From Catellatospora sp. IY07-71 (GTDB lineage: Bacteria; Actinomycetota; Actinomycetes; Mycobacteriales; Micromonosporaceae): a stretch of 64,000 bases of DNA. The position numbers were made by a program, and so were the translations under genes. This document shows, one piece after another, positions 25,221 through 33,709 of the stretch (within the stretch, counting starts at the first letter, position 1; every line of letters starts with the position of its first letter). The DNA is taken from the NCBI RefSeq assembly GCF_018326265.1, contig NZ_AP023360.1:6817001-6881000 (forward strand), written 5' to 3'. The notes under the pieces were generated by a model. It was not told the DNA's origin, did no database searches, and worked only from the letters and a program-made list of their open reading frames with translations.

Positions 25221-26945
25221 GTGCCCCACGCTTCCCCACTCGACACGCTGGCCCGCGAGCTCGCGGTGGTCGACGCGAAAGCCGGCTGCGACCGCATCGC
25301 GGCGATCCTGCGACCCGACCCGCAGGCGACCTCCGTCGCCGTCGCCGACGGCGACCGGCTGGGCCTGGTGATGCGCCACCGCTTCGACGCCGCGGCCGCG
25401 GCCGGCCAGGCGGGCCCCGGCGTCCCTGCCGCCGCGATCGCCTACTGGCACCCGCTGCGGCTGCCCGGACGGACCACCGCCGTCGCCGCCTCGGAGGAGA
25501 TGCACGCACGCCCGCGCGAGCACCGCTACGACGACGTGCTGGTCGATCTGGAGGGCGGCGGCCTCGGCGTGATCCCGGCGGTCCGGCTGTTCGACGTCGT
25601 CGCCACGCAGTTCGCCGAGCGCGCCCACTACGACGACCTGACCGGCCTGATCAACCGTGCCAAGTTCCTCGACCTGCTGATGGCCGCCTGCGCCGCCACC
25701 GAGCAGGACGGCGACGAGGTTGCGGTGGCGTTCATCGACCTGGACGGGATGAAACGTATCAACGACCGGCTCGGGCACCGCCAGGGCGACGCCGCCCTGG
25801 CCCAGGTCGGGCGGCGGCTGCGCGAGGCGACCCGGCCCGGCGAGGTGGCCGCCCGCCTCGGCGGCGACGAGTTCGCCGTGCTCTCGCGATTCCCCCGCGA
25901 CGGCGACCCCGCCGCCGTCGCCGAAGACCTCGGCCGCAGGTGCCTGCTCGCCATCACCGCCCGCGACGGCCACGCGGGCGCCGTGCCCCGGATGCGGGCC
26001 AGCATCGGCGTGGCGGTCACCGCCCGGTGCGCCGATCCGCAGGCCCTCGTCGACACGGCAGACGCTCTGATGTACCGCGCCAAGCAGGCCGGCGGCAACC
26101 GCGTCGAGCTCGAAGCGGACACCTGTGCGGCGTCGGCCCGCCCGTCGGCGGCCGCGGGCCGCGACCGGCTGGAAGCCGCGCTGGAACAGGGCGAGCTGCG
26201 GCTGCACTACCAGCCGATCGTGCGGCTCAGCGACCACCGCGTCCAGTCGATCGAGGCGCTCATCCGCTGGCAGCATCCCGAACACGGCCTGCTCGGCCCG
26301 GGACGCTTCCTGCCGGCGGTGCACCAGGCAGGGCTGATGCCGCTGCTGGACACGTGGGTGCTGCGGCGCGCCTGCACCGACCTGGCCGAGCTGATCAGCT
26401 CGCTCGGCCACGCGGCGGCGCCCGACCAGGTCAACGTGAACCTCTCCACGTCCACGCTGGCCACCGCGTTCGACGACACGGTGCTCGCCGTGCTGCGCGA
26501 GACCGGCCTGGCCGCGCACCGGCTGCGGATCGAGCTGCCGGAGGACGCCGAGCTGGAGGCCCTGTCGGCGGCCCGCGCGCGGCTGGAGCGGCTGACCCGG
26601 CACGGGGTGCTGCTCACCCTCGACGACATGGGCGCGGGCTCCACCAACCTGCGCTACCTGTCCTCGCTCACCGTGCAGGGCATGAAGATCGACCAGGGGT
26701 TCGTGGACGGGATGCTGCACAACTCCCGCGACCACGCCGTGGTCAAGCTGCTCACCGACCTCGGCCACGGCCTGGGCATGCGGGTGACCGCCGAGGGCGT
26801 GGAGAACGGCGCGCAGCTCGCGGCGCTGACCGAACTCGGCGTGCCGTTCGCCCAGGGATACCACCTGGGTATGCCGCTGCCGCTGCCGGAGCTGCGGCAG
26901 CGGCTGGCCCGCGCAGGCGCGGCGTCAGGTCCAGCGGTCGCCTAG
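25221..26945 (+). CDS. GGDEF-EAL cyclic di-GMP turnover protein
   Basis: A 574-residue cytosolic protein with an N-terminal ~135-residue region (no clear domain), a GGDEF domain with intact RLGGDEF near residue 214, and an EAL domain with SIEALIRWQHP near residue 344. The EAL catalytic set looks largely present: Asn in VNVNLS, Glu in IELPEDAE, DD in LTLDDMGAG, Lys in MKIDQGF and AEGVEN. Loop 6 reads DDMGAGSTNL instead of the usual DDFGTGYSSL, so phosphodiesterase activity is uncertain. It could make or degrade c-di-GMP. AGGAGGG precedes the GTG. Its 3' end overlaps the convergent PMT gene by 21 bp. Confidence 0.9.
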   Translation: MPHASPLDTLARELAVVDAKAGCDRIAAILRPDPQATSVAVADGDRLGLVMRHRFDAAAAAGQAGPGVPAAAIAYWHPLRLPGRTTAVAASEEMHARPREHRYDDVLVDLEGGGLGVIPAVRLFDVVATQFAERAHYDDLTGLINRAKFLDLLMAACAATEQDGDEVAVAFIDLDGMKRINDRLGHRQGDAALAQVGRRLREATRPGEVAARLGGDEFAVLSRFPRDGDPAAVAEDLGRRCLLAITARDGHAGAVPRMRASIGVAVTARCADPQALVDTADALMYRAKQAGGNRVELEADTCAASARPSAAAGRDRLEAALEQGELRLHYQPIVRLSDHRVQSIEALIRWQHPEHGLLGPGRFLPAVHQAGLMPLLDTWVLRRACTDLAELISSLGHAAAPDQVNVNLSTSTLATAFDDTVLAVLRETGLAAHRLRIELPEDAELEALSAARARLERLTRHGVLLTLDDMGAGSTNLRYLSSLTVQGMKIDQGFVDGMLHNSRDHAVVKLLTDLGHGLGMRVTAEGVENGAQLAALTELGVPFAQGYHLGMPLPLPELRQRLARAGAASGPAVA

Positions 26946-28487
26946 CAGCAGGCGCCTGCCCCAGTCGTCGTACGGGATCGACTCGCCCGTGTACAGCGGG
27001 TGGAACCACGCGAACGCGAGAACCACCAGCAGCACGTACGCGCCCGCGATGACCGCCCCGGCCAGCCGCCGGTTCTCGTCCGGCGGCCGGCCCGGCGGGC
27101 TCGTCATGATCGCGCCGAGCACGAACACCACGGCCAGGATCAGGAACGGCTCGGCGGGCATGGCGTAGAAGTAGAACATCGTGCGCTGGGGGTAGAAGAA
27201 CCACGGGATCAGCGCCGCGCCCGCCATGGCCAGGATCGCCGCGGCCCGCCAGTCGCGCCGCGCGATGCCGAACCAGAGCGCCGCGCCCAGCGCGGGCAGG
27301 AAGCTCCACCACAGCAGCGGCGTGCCCAGCAGCAGCACGTCGGCCATGCACTTGTCGGCCCCGCACAGCGCGTCGCCGTTGCGGTAGAACAGCACCGGGC
27401 GCCCCAGCAGCAGCCACTGGATCGGCGCCCACTCGCCCGCCGACTGGTAGGTGTGCGGGTTCGTGGCCGTCGTGATCGCCTGGTGCGAACCGTACGCCAG
27501 CTCGTGGTACTGCATGAGGTTGCGCAGCGCGCCCCACACGGGCGGCTCGTCCTGGCCGCTGTCGCGCAGCCAGTGCCGGGCGTAGCCGCCGTCGCCGGCC
27601 AGCCAGCCGCTCCACGACGCCAGGTACACGGCCAGCATGATCGGCAGGCCCGCCAGCAGCCAGCCGATCTCGTCGAGGAAGGTGTCGCGGATCGGGTTGC
27701 GGACCCCCGCGCTGCGCCGCGCGCCGACCTCCCACCACAGGATCAGCAGCACGAACACCGGCACGAACGCCAGCGCCGACCACTTGACCGCCAGCGCGCA
27801 GCCCAGCAGCGCGGCGGTGGCCAGCCGCCACCACGGCACCGCGTGCGGCGGGCGGCTGCCGCGTCCCCGCCCGGCCGGGTCGCCGCCGCTCTCGACGAAC
27901 CGCAGCCACCTGGCCCGGCGCTGGTCCCGGTCGCGCAGCAGCGTGCCGAACGCGGCCAGCACGAAGAACATCAGGAAGATGTCGAGCAGCGCGGTGCGCG
28001 ACAGCACGAAGTGCATGCCGTCGAACGCCATCAGGATGCCGGCCGCGCAGCCCAGCATCATCGAGCCGAACAGGCGCATCGCGATGCGGGTGAACATCAG
28101 CACGGAGAGGGTGCCGAAGACGGCTGCGGCCAGGCGCCAGCCCGCCTCGCTATAGCCGAGGACCTGCTCGCCGAGGCCGATGATCCATTTGCCGAGGGGC
28201 GGGTGCACCACGTACCCGGCGGTGTTCTCGTTCTCGTTCCACTCGAAGCCCTTTTCCCACAGCCAGTGGGCGTCGGTGGCGTAGTAGGTCTCGTCGAAGA
28301 TCTTGCCCGGCGGCTTGGCCAGGTTGTTCAGCCGCAGCAGGCCCGCGAGCAGGGTCACCAGGAGCGCGGCGGGCCAGGCGTACGGGTCCAGCACCGGTGG
28401 CGCGAGACGGCGGCGCAGCACATCGGACACGGGCGTCGCGGAGGTGCCCGCCTGTCGGGGGGGCGGCAGCAGGACCGTACGGGGCAT
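26925..28487 (-). CDS. Dolichyl-/polyprenyl-phosphate-mannose protein mannosyltransferase (PMT)
   Basis: A 520-residue polytopic GT-C glycosyltransferase that transfers mannose from polyprenyl-phosphate-mannose to exported proteins in actinobacteria. The first extracytoplasmic loop contains the essential acidic motif FDETYYATDAHWLWEKG. The conserved YVVHPPLGKWII follows, as does SRTALLDIFLMFF. About ten hydrophobic helices are visible. The C-terminus ends in the motif-like WFHPLYTGESIPYDDW. ATG 28487 sits at the start of the conserved region. It is convergent with the GGDEF-EAL gene and appears monocistronic. Confidence 0.92.
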   Translation of the reverse strand: MPRTVLLPPPRQAGTSATPVSDVLRRRLAPPVLDPYAWPAALLVTLLAGLLRLNNLAKPPGKIFDETYYATDAHWLWEKGFEWNENENTAGYVVHPPLGKWIIGLGEQVLGYSEAGWRLAAAVFGTLSVLMFTRIAMRLFGSMMLGCAAGILMAFDGMHFVLSRTALLDIFLMFFVLAAFGTLLRDRDQRRARWLRFVESGGDPAGRGRGSRPPHAVPWWRLATAALLGCALAVKWSALAFVPVFVLLILWWEVGARRSAGVRNPIRDTFLDEIGWLLAGLPIMLAVYLASWSGWLAGDGGYARHWLRDSGQDEPPVWGALRNLMQYHELAYGSHQAITTATNPHTYQSAGEWAPIQWLLLGRPVLFYRNGDALCGADKCMADVLLLGTPLLWWSFLPALGAALWFGIARRDWRAAAILAMAGAALIPWFFYPQRTMFYFYAMPAEPFLILAVVFVLGAIMTSPPGRPPDENRRLAGAVIAGAYVLLVVLAFAWFHPLYTGESIPYDDWGRRLLLGDRWT

Positions 28488-28624
28488 GGCCGCATGGTAG
28501 GCGCTCGTGATCGCGCCCGCCGCCCGACACCTCCCGCCGCCCGGTAGAGAACGGTTACGCGGAACGGGTCGTGTTATCGCGGACACGTGCACCATGCCGG
28601 TGGGACGGCGGGCATGCCGAGCGA

Positions 28625-29749
28625 TCAGGTCGTGGCGACGCGCTGCGGCTGGGTACGCCGCGAGGGCAGCAGCGTGAGCGCGAGCCCGAGCAGGGCGCTG
28701 ACACAGCCCGCCACCAGGAACAGCGAGAACACCGGCTGGCCCAGCCACTCCCACAGCGGATGCCAGCGCGGATGCGGCTCGCCGAGGTGGTGTTCGACCA
28801 TGAACGGCACCGTGAAGAGCACGGGCAGCCACCACAACCCCATCGTCACGCCGAACAGGACGTCGACCGGGACGCGCGCCGGATGCGGGGCCTGCGTGCG
28901 GCGGCTGGCCCAGCCGAACAGCAGCCAGCCCACGGCCGCGCCGAGCAGCCCCGCGGCGATGGCGGCGGGCCACACGGCGGCCGGGGTCGTCCGGCTCAGG
29001 CTGACCGCCAGGTAGGTGCTGTCGGCCTGCTGCTGCGGGTAGAGGTCCAGTTCGAGCGTGAGGTCACCGCGCTTGGCGAACAGCCTGGTGTCCTGCGGGA
29101 TCGTGGCCGGATCGCACGGCGGTCCGGCGCACCCGTACATCTCGTTGTGCGTCGCCGGGTACACCGTCCAGCCGCCGTCTCGCAGACTCTGCTCGGCCGC
29201 GGCCGCGGTCTGCTCCAGCGGCACGGGCGGGAAGCCGGTGCGGTAGGCCGTGGTCGCCGTCAGCGCGTACTCGCCGCCGTCGCCGAACAGCAGATCGTTG
29301 ACGGAGTCGAGGCTCAGCGGCTCGCCGTAGATCGCGAACAGGGCCTCCGCGGTGTTGACGTCGCCGGGCGGGAACCGGTGTCCGGGCAGCACCTCGGCCA
29401 GGATCGCGGCGGCCTCCGCGCGGTCCGGCATCGGCGGCGAGGTCTCCCAGGCGAGCCGGGTGGCCAGCGCCGCGGTGAACAGCCCGCAGATGACGGCGGT
29501 GAACACGGCCCAGGTGACCACGGAGCGGCTCCTCGGCCGGCCGAGCCGGGCGCGCAGGCCGTGGCCGATCAGGTTGGCGGCCTCGCGGGCCGCGGGCCGG
29601 GTGCGGCCGGGCGGCGCCGCTTCGAGCAGCGTCGCGAGCAGCTCCTCGCCGCGCTCGCGGCGGTAGGCGCGGGGGTAGCCCAGCAGCAGCCGCCGGTAGC
29701 GGCGTGCCAGCGGGTCGGAGGTCACCGGCATGGTCTGCCTCTCGGACAT
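28625..29749 (-). CDS. Membrane protein with permease-prefix-like N-terminus, PadR operon
   Basis: A 374-residue protein. Residues ~14-45 (RRYRRLLLGYPRAYRRERGEE) form the basic helix seen at the start of many PadR-linked membrane proteins. One TM follows (about 78-98), then a ~160-residue extracytoplasmic region with two Cys close together (MYGCAGPPCD). The C-terminal half has four further hydrophobic helices. Function unknown; pairing with PadR suggests a membrane-stress or transport-related role. It lies 6 bp after the PadR stop, so it is cotranscribed. Confidence 0.75.
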   Translation of the reverse strand: MSERQTMPVTSDPLARRYRRLLLGYPRAYRRERGEELLATLLEAAPPGRTRPAAREAANLIGHGLRARLGRPRSRSVVTWAVFTAVICGLFTAALATRLAWETSPPMPDRAEAAAILAEVLPGHRFPPGDVNTAEALFAIYGEPLSLDSVNDLLFGDGGEYALTATTAYRTGFPPVPLEQTAAAAEQSLRDGGWTVYPATHNEMYGCAGPPCDPATIPQDTRLFAKRGDLTLELDLYPQQQADSTYLAVSLSRTTPAAVWPAAIAAGLLGAAVGWLLFGWASRRTQAPHPARVPVDVLFGVTMGLWWLPVLFTVPFMVEHHLGEPHPRWHPLWEWLGQPVFSLFLVAGCVSALLGLALTLLPSRRTQPQRVATT

Positions 29750-29755
29750 GGCCGG

Positions 29756-30085
29756 TCAGGCCGTCTGGGGTCGCAGGGTGCGCAGCCGGGTCTCGGCCGC
29801 GGTGGTGAGCCGGCGCATGCGGGCGGTCTCGGCCTCCAGCGCCGTGACGCCGCCGGGGGTGAGCCGGTAGTAGCGGCGCAGGCGGCCGTCGACGGTCTCC
29901 TCGCGGTCCAGCTCGACGAGCCCCTCGGCGGCGAGCCGGTCCAGTGCGGTGTAGAGGGTGCCGGGCAGCAGCGACGTCCGGCCCCCGGACAGCTCCGCGA
30001 CGTCCTGGATGATGGCGTATCCGTACCGCGGCCCGGCGGCCAGTGCGGTGAGGATCAGGTAGCTGGGCTCACGCATCGGCGGCAT
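29756..30085 (-). CDS. PadR family transcriptional regulator
   Basis: A 109-residue PadR winged-helix protein: SYLILTALAAGPRYGYAIIQ, then LLPGTLYTALDRLAAEGLVE as recognition helix and wing region, RLRRYYRLTPGG as the wing, and a C-terminal dimerisation helix. PadR proteins are usually autorepressors that respond to toxic small molecules. The start is set by the promoter: -10 TATGGT ends 6 nt before ATG 30085, implying a leaderless mRNA. It regulates, and is cotranscribed with, the downstream membrane protein. Confidence 0.9.
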   Translation of the reverse strand: MPPMREPSYLILTALAAGPRYGYAIIQDVAELSGGRTSLLPGTLYTALDRLAAEGLVELDREETVDGRLRRYYRLTPGGVTALEAETARMRRLTTAAETRLRTLRPQTA

Positions 30086-30091
30086 GCACGG

Positions 30092-30120
30092 ACCATAGTT
30101 AAATGATCAATACATGTCAA
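30092..30120 (-). promoter_or_regulatory. Promoter of the PadR operon
   Basis: On the minus strand a consensus -35 TTGACA (30120-30115), 17-bp spacer, then TATGGT (30097-30092). The spacer is AT-rich and contains the palindrome TGATCA, a plausible operator core for the PadR protein. The -10 box is only 6 nt from the start codon. Confidence 0.7.
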
Positions 30121-30164
30121 GATCCGGGACAGCCTGCGCACCCCGCGGCCACTAGGCTCCCTCC

Positions 30165-30806
30165 ATGACCGAGCCCACCTTCGTGACCACCACCCGCCAG
30201 TCCTACGACGCCTTCGCCGCCGACTACACCGAGCGCTTCCGGGACGAGTACGAGGCCATCCCCATCGAGCGCGCCATGATGTCGGCGTTCGCAGCGCTGG
30301 TGCAGGCGGACGGCGGTGGCGAGGTGGTCGACGCCGGGTGCGGCGGCGGCATGAGCACGAACTATCTGCACAGCCTGGGCCTCGACGTCCGGGGCGTCGA
30401 CGTCTCCCCCGGCATGCTCGCCCAGGGCCGCAAGGAATACCCGCACCTGCGCCTGGACGAGCGCAGCATGACCGACCTCGGCGTGCCCGACGGCTCGCTC
30501 GCCGGGATCACCGCCGTCTACTCCGTGATCCACATCCCGGACGAGGTGCTCCCGGCCCTGTTCGCCGGGTTCAAGCGGGCCCTGCGGCCGGGCGGGCACC
30601 TGCTGCTGATCTTCATGAACCTGGACGAGCACATCGTGCGCACCGAGGCCTTCGGGTACACGATCCACCTGGAGTACCACATGCGCACGCCGGGACGGAT
30701 GGCCGGTTTCCTGGAAGCGGCCGGGTTCGACGTGCACACCGAGGTCACCCGCAAGACCCAGGCGGGCGAGAACCTGCCGCGCGCCATGCTGCTCGCGCGG
30801 AGCTGA
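30165..30806 (+). CDS. Class I SAM-dependent methyltransferase
   Basis: A 213-residue Methyltransf_11/25-type enzyme. Motif I is VVDAGCGGGMSTNYLHSLG, the following acidic residue lies in RGVDVSPGMLAQ, and motif II/III is SLAGITAVYSVIHIPDE followed by LRPGGHLLLIF. An N-terminal lid helix (TRQSYDAFAADYTERF) is typical of small-molecule methyltransferases. The substrate is unknown. It is divergent from the PadR operon (79 bp between starts) and convergent with the next membrane protein gene. Confidence 0.85.
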   Translation: MTEPTFVTTTRQSYDAFAADYTERFRDEYEAIPIERAMMSAFAALVQADGGGEVVDAGCGGGMSTNYLHSLGLDVRGVDVSPGMLAQGRKEYPHLRLDERSMTDLGVPDGSLAGITAVYSVIHIPDEVLPALFAGFKRALRPGGHLLLIFMNLDEHIVRTEAFGYTIHLEYHMRTPGRMAGFLEAAGFDVHTEVTRKTQAGENLPRAMLLARS

Positions 30807-30853
30807 CCGGCGTCAGCGCAGCAGCGACCAGGCCGGCCCCGCCAGCTGCCGCC

Positions 30854-31756
30854 TCATGGCGCCTCCTCCCGCTGTCCTGCCGCCAGGCCGGGCCGGTACG
30901 CCCAGGTGGCGCGGACGGCGGTCTCCGGCGGCAGGGCCATGTCGCCGGCGGGGACGGTGATCGGGTCGCGGCCGCGTACGCTCCAGCGCACCGCGAGCGG
31001 GCTGTCGGGCTGCTCGGGTGTCGGCCCGACCAGCTCGACGGCGTACACCTCGGACCACGGCACCGGCTCGCGCCACCCGCGCGGGCGCAGCCCGTCCGCG
31101 TCGAGCGTGATCGGAGCGCCCGGGGCCGGATCGTCCCGGGGCACGCCGCGCAGGCGGCGGGTCAGCGCGCCCGCCGCCACCACCAGCAGCAGCACCAGCC
31201 AGACCAGCGCGCTCACGCCGAAACTGCTCAATCCCTCGACGAGGTCGGCTGGGACGCCGAGGTGATACCAGGTCAGCCAGCCGACCGCGGCGACGGCTGG
31301 AACGAGCAGCGGCCACCAGGCACGCAGCCCACGCCGGCGCGGAATCGTCAGCGGCACCGCGGGGAGCGGACCGGCCCGGTGCAGCAGCAGCAGCAGGTTC
31401 GGCGTCTGGGCGTGCGGCGGCAGGCCGCCCCGGAACACCCGCGGCGTGTACTCCCCGTTCATGATCACAAACCCGGGCGCCACCGGAAGCACCAGCAGCA
31501 AGATCCAGCCGGGGACATCCTGGACGGAGCCGCCCGCGATGAACATGGCCAGGCAGAGGCCGTAGAAAGCGGTCATCGCCACGCCGAGCAGCAGCTCCCG
31601 GGTGTTCTGGTCGCGCCGGTCGAGGCGGCGTACCCGGTCGACGATCGCGGCCGCCACGGCCGGATCGGGAAACGGCCGCCCCTGCGCGGCCAGCGCCACG
31701 GCTTCCGCGCGCTCCTGCGCGGACAGCGACGCCCAGTCCCTCGTGCTCCCGTTCAC
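30854..31756 (-). CDS. Hypothetical membrane protein
   Basis: A 300-residue protein beginning with GTG 31756. The N-terminal 50 residues are helical and charged (LSAQERAEAVALAAQGRPFP). Two hydrophobic pairs follow (about residues 57-100 and 150-210), then a beta-rich soluble C-terminus (ITLDADGLRPRGWREPVPWS) resembling the PH-like domain found after TM pairs in actinobacterial proteins of unknown function. No catalytic motif is visible. Confidence 0.65.
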   Translation of the reverse strand: MNGSTRDWASLSAQERAEAVALAAQGRPFPDPAVAAAIVDRVRRLDRRDQNTRELLLGVAMTAFYGLCLAMFIAGGSVQDVPGWILLLVLPVAPGFVIMNGEYTPRVFRGGLPPHAQTPNLLLLLHRAGPLPAVPLTIPRRRGLRAWWPLLVPAVAAVGWLTWYHLGVPADLVEGLSSFGVSALVWLVLLLVVAAGALTRRLRGVPRDDPAPGAPITLDADGLRPRGWREPVPWSEVYAVELVGPTPEQPDSPLAVRWSVRGRDPITVPAGDMALPPETAVRATWAYRPGLAAGQREEAP

Positions 31757-31820
31757 GCACCGGACGGTAGCCGGGGCGCGCGAATCCCGCGGTACCGGTT
31801 GCGCGCCACCGTGCCCTTCT

Positions 31821-31873
31821 CGTGATCGAGGTCCCGCCGGGCCCGGGAACGGCTCGGCGGGACCTCGATCACG
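31821..31873. terminator. Perfect 19-bp hairpin downstream of the AzoR-like gene
   Basis: Arms 31821-31839 and 31855-31873 are perfectly complementary over 19 bp with a 15-nt loop. It begins 6 bp beyond the stop of the azoreductase-like gene and contains no U-tract. Confidence 0.75.
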
Positions 31874-31878
31874 GGCGG

Positions 31879-32532
31879 TCAAGCCGGCACGGCCGCCGGG
31901 CCGGTCCGGAAGCCCTCGCCCAGGTCGCGCGCCCGCCCGATGGCCTCGCTCAGGGCGGCCTCACGCTGGTGCGGGGTGATGTCCATGGGCTGGGCGTGGA
32001 TGAACCGGATGTCGGTGACGCCGACGAACCCGAAGATCGCCCGCAGGTACGGCTCCTGGAAGTCGTACGGCGCCAGGAAGCTGCCCGCCGAGTAGTCGGC
32101 GCCCCGGGCGGTGACGCACACCATGCGCTTGCCGTTCACCAGCGGCACGACCTGGCCGGTCTCGTCGTACCGGAACAGGTAGCCCGGCTGCACGATGCAG
32201 TCGATGTAGTACTTCAGCGCGTACGGCACGCCGAAGTTCCACATCGGAGCCGTGACCAGGTACATGTCGGCCGCCAGGAACTGCTCGATCAGCGACTCGA
32301 CCTGCCGCCACGAGTCGTGGTGGTTCCGGTCGATCGGGCGGCCGACCATCAGCGAGTACTTCGCCTCGATGTTGTCGCCGGCCACCGGCGGCAGCTCGTG
32401 CCGGTAGAGGTCGATCACGTCGAGCTCGACGTCGCCCTCCCGCGCGGCCAGGCCCTTGAGAAAGGCCTCCGAAACACGAAGCGAATGCGATTCGGAACCA
32501 CGGGGCGTGGCGACGATGTGCAGAATGCGCAT
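31879..32532 (-). CDS. FMN-dependent NADH:quinone/azo reductase (AzoR-like)
   Basis: A 217-residue flavodoxin-fold reductase. The N-terminal FMN phosphate loop lies in ILHIVATPRGSESHSLRVSE. The second FMN motif is APMWNFGVPYALKYYIDCIV (MWNFGxPxxLKxxID is the AzoR signature), and the third is TARGADYSAGSF. These homodimeric enzymes reduce quinones and azo compounds with NADH, protecting against electrophile stress. AAGGAA precedes the ATG. A perfect 19-bp hairpin terminator follows. An ArsR-type gene lies upstream in the same direction, 136 bp away, with no evidence of cotranscription. Confidence 0.9.
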   Translation of the reverse strand: MRILHIVATPRGSESHSLRVSEAFLKGLAAREGDVELDVIDLYRHELPPVAGDNIEAKYSLMVGRPIDRNHHDSWRQVESLIEQFLAADMYLVTAPMWNFGVPYALKYYIDCIVQPGYLFRYDETGQVVPLVNGKRMVCVTARGADYSAGSFLAPYDFQEPYLRAIFGFVGVTDIRFIHAQPMDITPHQREAALSEAIGRARDLGEGFRTGPAAVPA

Positions 32533-32668
32533 GCCGTTCCTTCATCGGGGGAATGAGACGTCCAATGTAGGCATGACCTGTGCATATGCGGATCGCACTG
32601 TCGGATTATGGCGCTCTTCAGGTGGACGGCGGAATGAATTGTGAAGGTCGCCCGCATACTGCCTGGTA

Positions 32669-33454
32669 TCAGCCGGCCTCGGCCATGGTGCGGCCGGTCT
32701 CCAGGAGCGTCTTGAGGTCCGAGAGCAGGTGCGGCCAGCCCTGGCTCACCATGCCGGGCAGGGCGCTGCCGGGGGCGAAGCCGTCGTGCACGACGGTCAG
32801 CTTCACCAGGTCGCCGACCTGCTCCAGGTCGAAGGTCACCTTCGACCGCTGCTCGGCGGCCAGCTGGACGCGCAGGTCCTCGGCCAGGTCCACCGACTTG
32901 GCGAACTCCGGCGTGAAGGTGTGCCACGTGTAGGACAGCCGCGTGTAGGGCTCGGCCACCAGCACCACCTGCGCCGGGTCGGCCATGACCACGCCGTGCC
33001 GCTCCCAGCTCATGGTCGAGCCGGGCTGCCAGTCCGTGTCGAAGGTGACCTCCCAGTACCGGCTGGTGAACGCCGGGTCGGTGATCGCCTGCCACAGCTT
33101 CTCGGGTGTGGTGCGGATGTAGGTCGTGTAGACGAACTCGTCCATGGGTTGCTGCTCCAATGCCGTCTTGAGGTCCGCGAGCGCCTGCACCCGCCCGCGG
33201 TGGTAGCGGTCGATCCAGCGGTCGGCGATGGCGTTGATCGGCTCGGCGTTGAGGAAGTGCAGCTTCTCCCGGCCCCGCCACACGGTGGTGACCAGGTTCG
33301 CCGCCTCCAGCACCGCCAGGTGCTTGCTCACCGACTGCCGTGCCATGTCCAGCCCCGCGCACAGCTCGCGCAGGGTCTGCCCGCCGCGCGCCTCCAGGCT
33401 GTCCAGCAGCGCCCGGCGGCTCGGATCCGCCAGCGCCTTGAAGACCTCGTCCAT
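32669..33454 (-). CDS. ArsR-type HTH fused to SRPBCC (AHSA1-like) domain
   Basis: A 261-residue two-domain protein. Residues 1-~90 are an ArsR winged helix (MDEVFKALADPSRRALLDSL, then LCAGLDMARQSVSKHLAVLE as recognition helix). Residues ~105-245 form an SRPBCC/AHSA1 hydrophobic-ligand domain (YTTYIRTTPEKLWQAITDPA, then RLSYTWHTF and VTFDLEQVGDLVKLTVVHDG). Usually these are two adjacent genes; here they are one polypeptide, probably a regulator sensing a hydrophobic ligand directly. ATG 33454 gives the canonical N-terminus; a GTG 4 codons upstream is possible. Two operators overlap its promoter and start. Confidence 0.87.
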   Translation of the reverse strand: MDEVFKALADPSRRALLDSLEARGGQTLRELCAGLDMARQSVSKHLAVLEAANLVTTVWRGREKLHFLNAEPINAIADRWIDRYHRGRVQALADLKTALEQQPMDEFVYTTYIRTTPEKLWQAITDPAFTSRYWEVTFDTDWQPGSTMSWERHGVVMADPAQVVLVAEPYTRLSYTWHTFTPEFAKSVDLAEDLRVQLAAEQRSKVTFDLEQVGDLVKLTVVHDGFAPGSALPGMVSQGWPHLLSDLKTLLETGRTMAEAG

Positions 33455-33464
33455 CCCCGTCCCC

Positions 33465-33522
33465 ACATGCAGCCATTCGGCTGCCTTTCCTCACGATAGG
33501 CAGCCGAATGGCTGCATGTCAA
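33465..33522 (-). promoter_or_regulatory. Promoter with two palindromic operators of the ArsR-SRPBCC gene
   Basis: -35 TTGACA (33522-33517) and -10 TATCGT (33498-33493) are 18 bp apart. The palindrome GCAGCC-GAAT-GGCTGC (33500-33515) fills the spacer exactly. A second copy, GCAGCC-ATTC-GGCTGC (33469-33484), lies just before the start codon. The copies are 31 bp apart (about three helical turns) and inverted, so the whole block also forms a perfect 21-bp inverted repeat (33465-33485 / 33499-33519). This is a strong autorepression layout. Confidence 0.8.
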
Positions 33523-33607
33523 GTCGGCCCGCTGTCCGTCAGAGATGTGGTGCAACGCCAGCCGGACCACCCGGCCTCCCCCGACACCCCTGACCCGATG
33601 AGGAGCG

Positions 33608-33709
33608 ATGCGTACTCCATCCACATCGGACGCTGTCTTCCTGTGGCGAGCAGCCACCACGTCGACGAGTCCTGACCACCCGGCGCCCCCGTACCCGGGG
33701 AGGTGGTGA
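33608..33709 (+). CDS. Possible 33-residue leader peptide coupled to the envelope module
   Basis: A small frame with its own Shine-Dalgarno (AGGAG, 33601-33605) and ATG at 33608. Its TGA overlaps the ATG of the next gene (TGATG, 33707-33711). The peptide begins MRTPSTSDAVFLWRAA and ends PAPPYPGRW. Third-position bias is mixed, so protein function is doubtful, but the exact overlap suggests translational coupling or attenuation. Could be chance. Confidence 0.35.
   Translation: MRTPSTSDAVFLWRAATTSTSPDHPAPPYPGRW

Noticed and set aside
30813-30857. 14-codon ORF overlapping the stop of the membrane protein gene by ATGA
   Set aside because: Too short to separate from chance; no Shine-Dalgarno of its own and no coding bias that can be measured over 14 codons.
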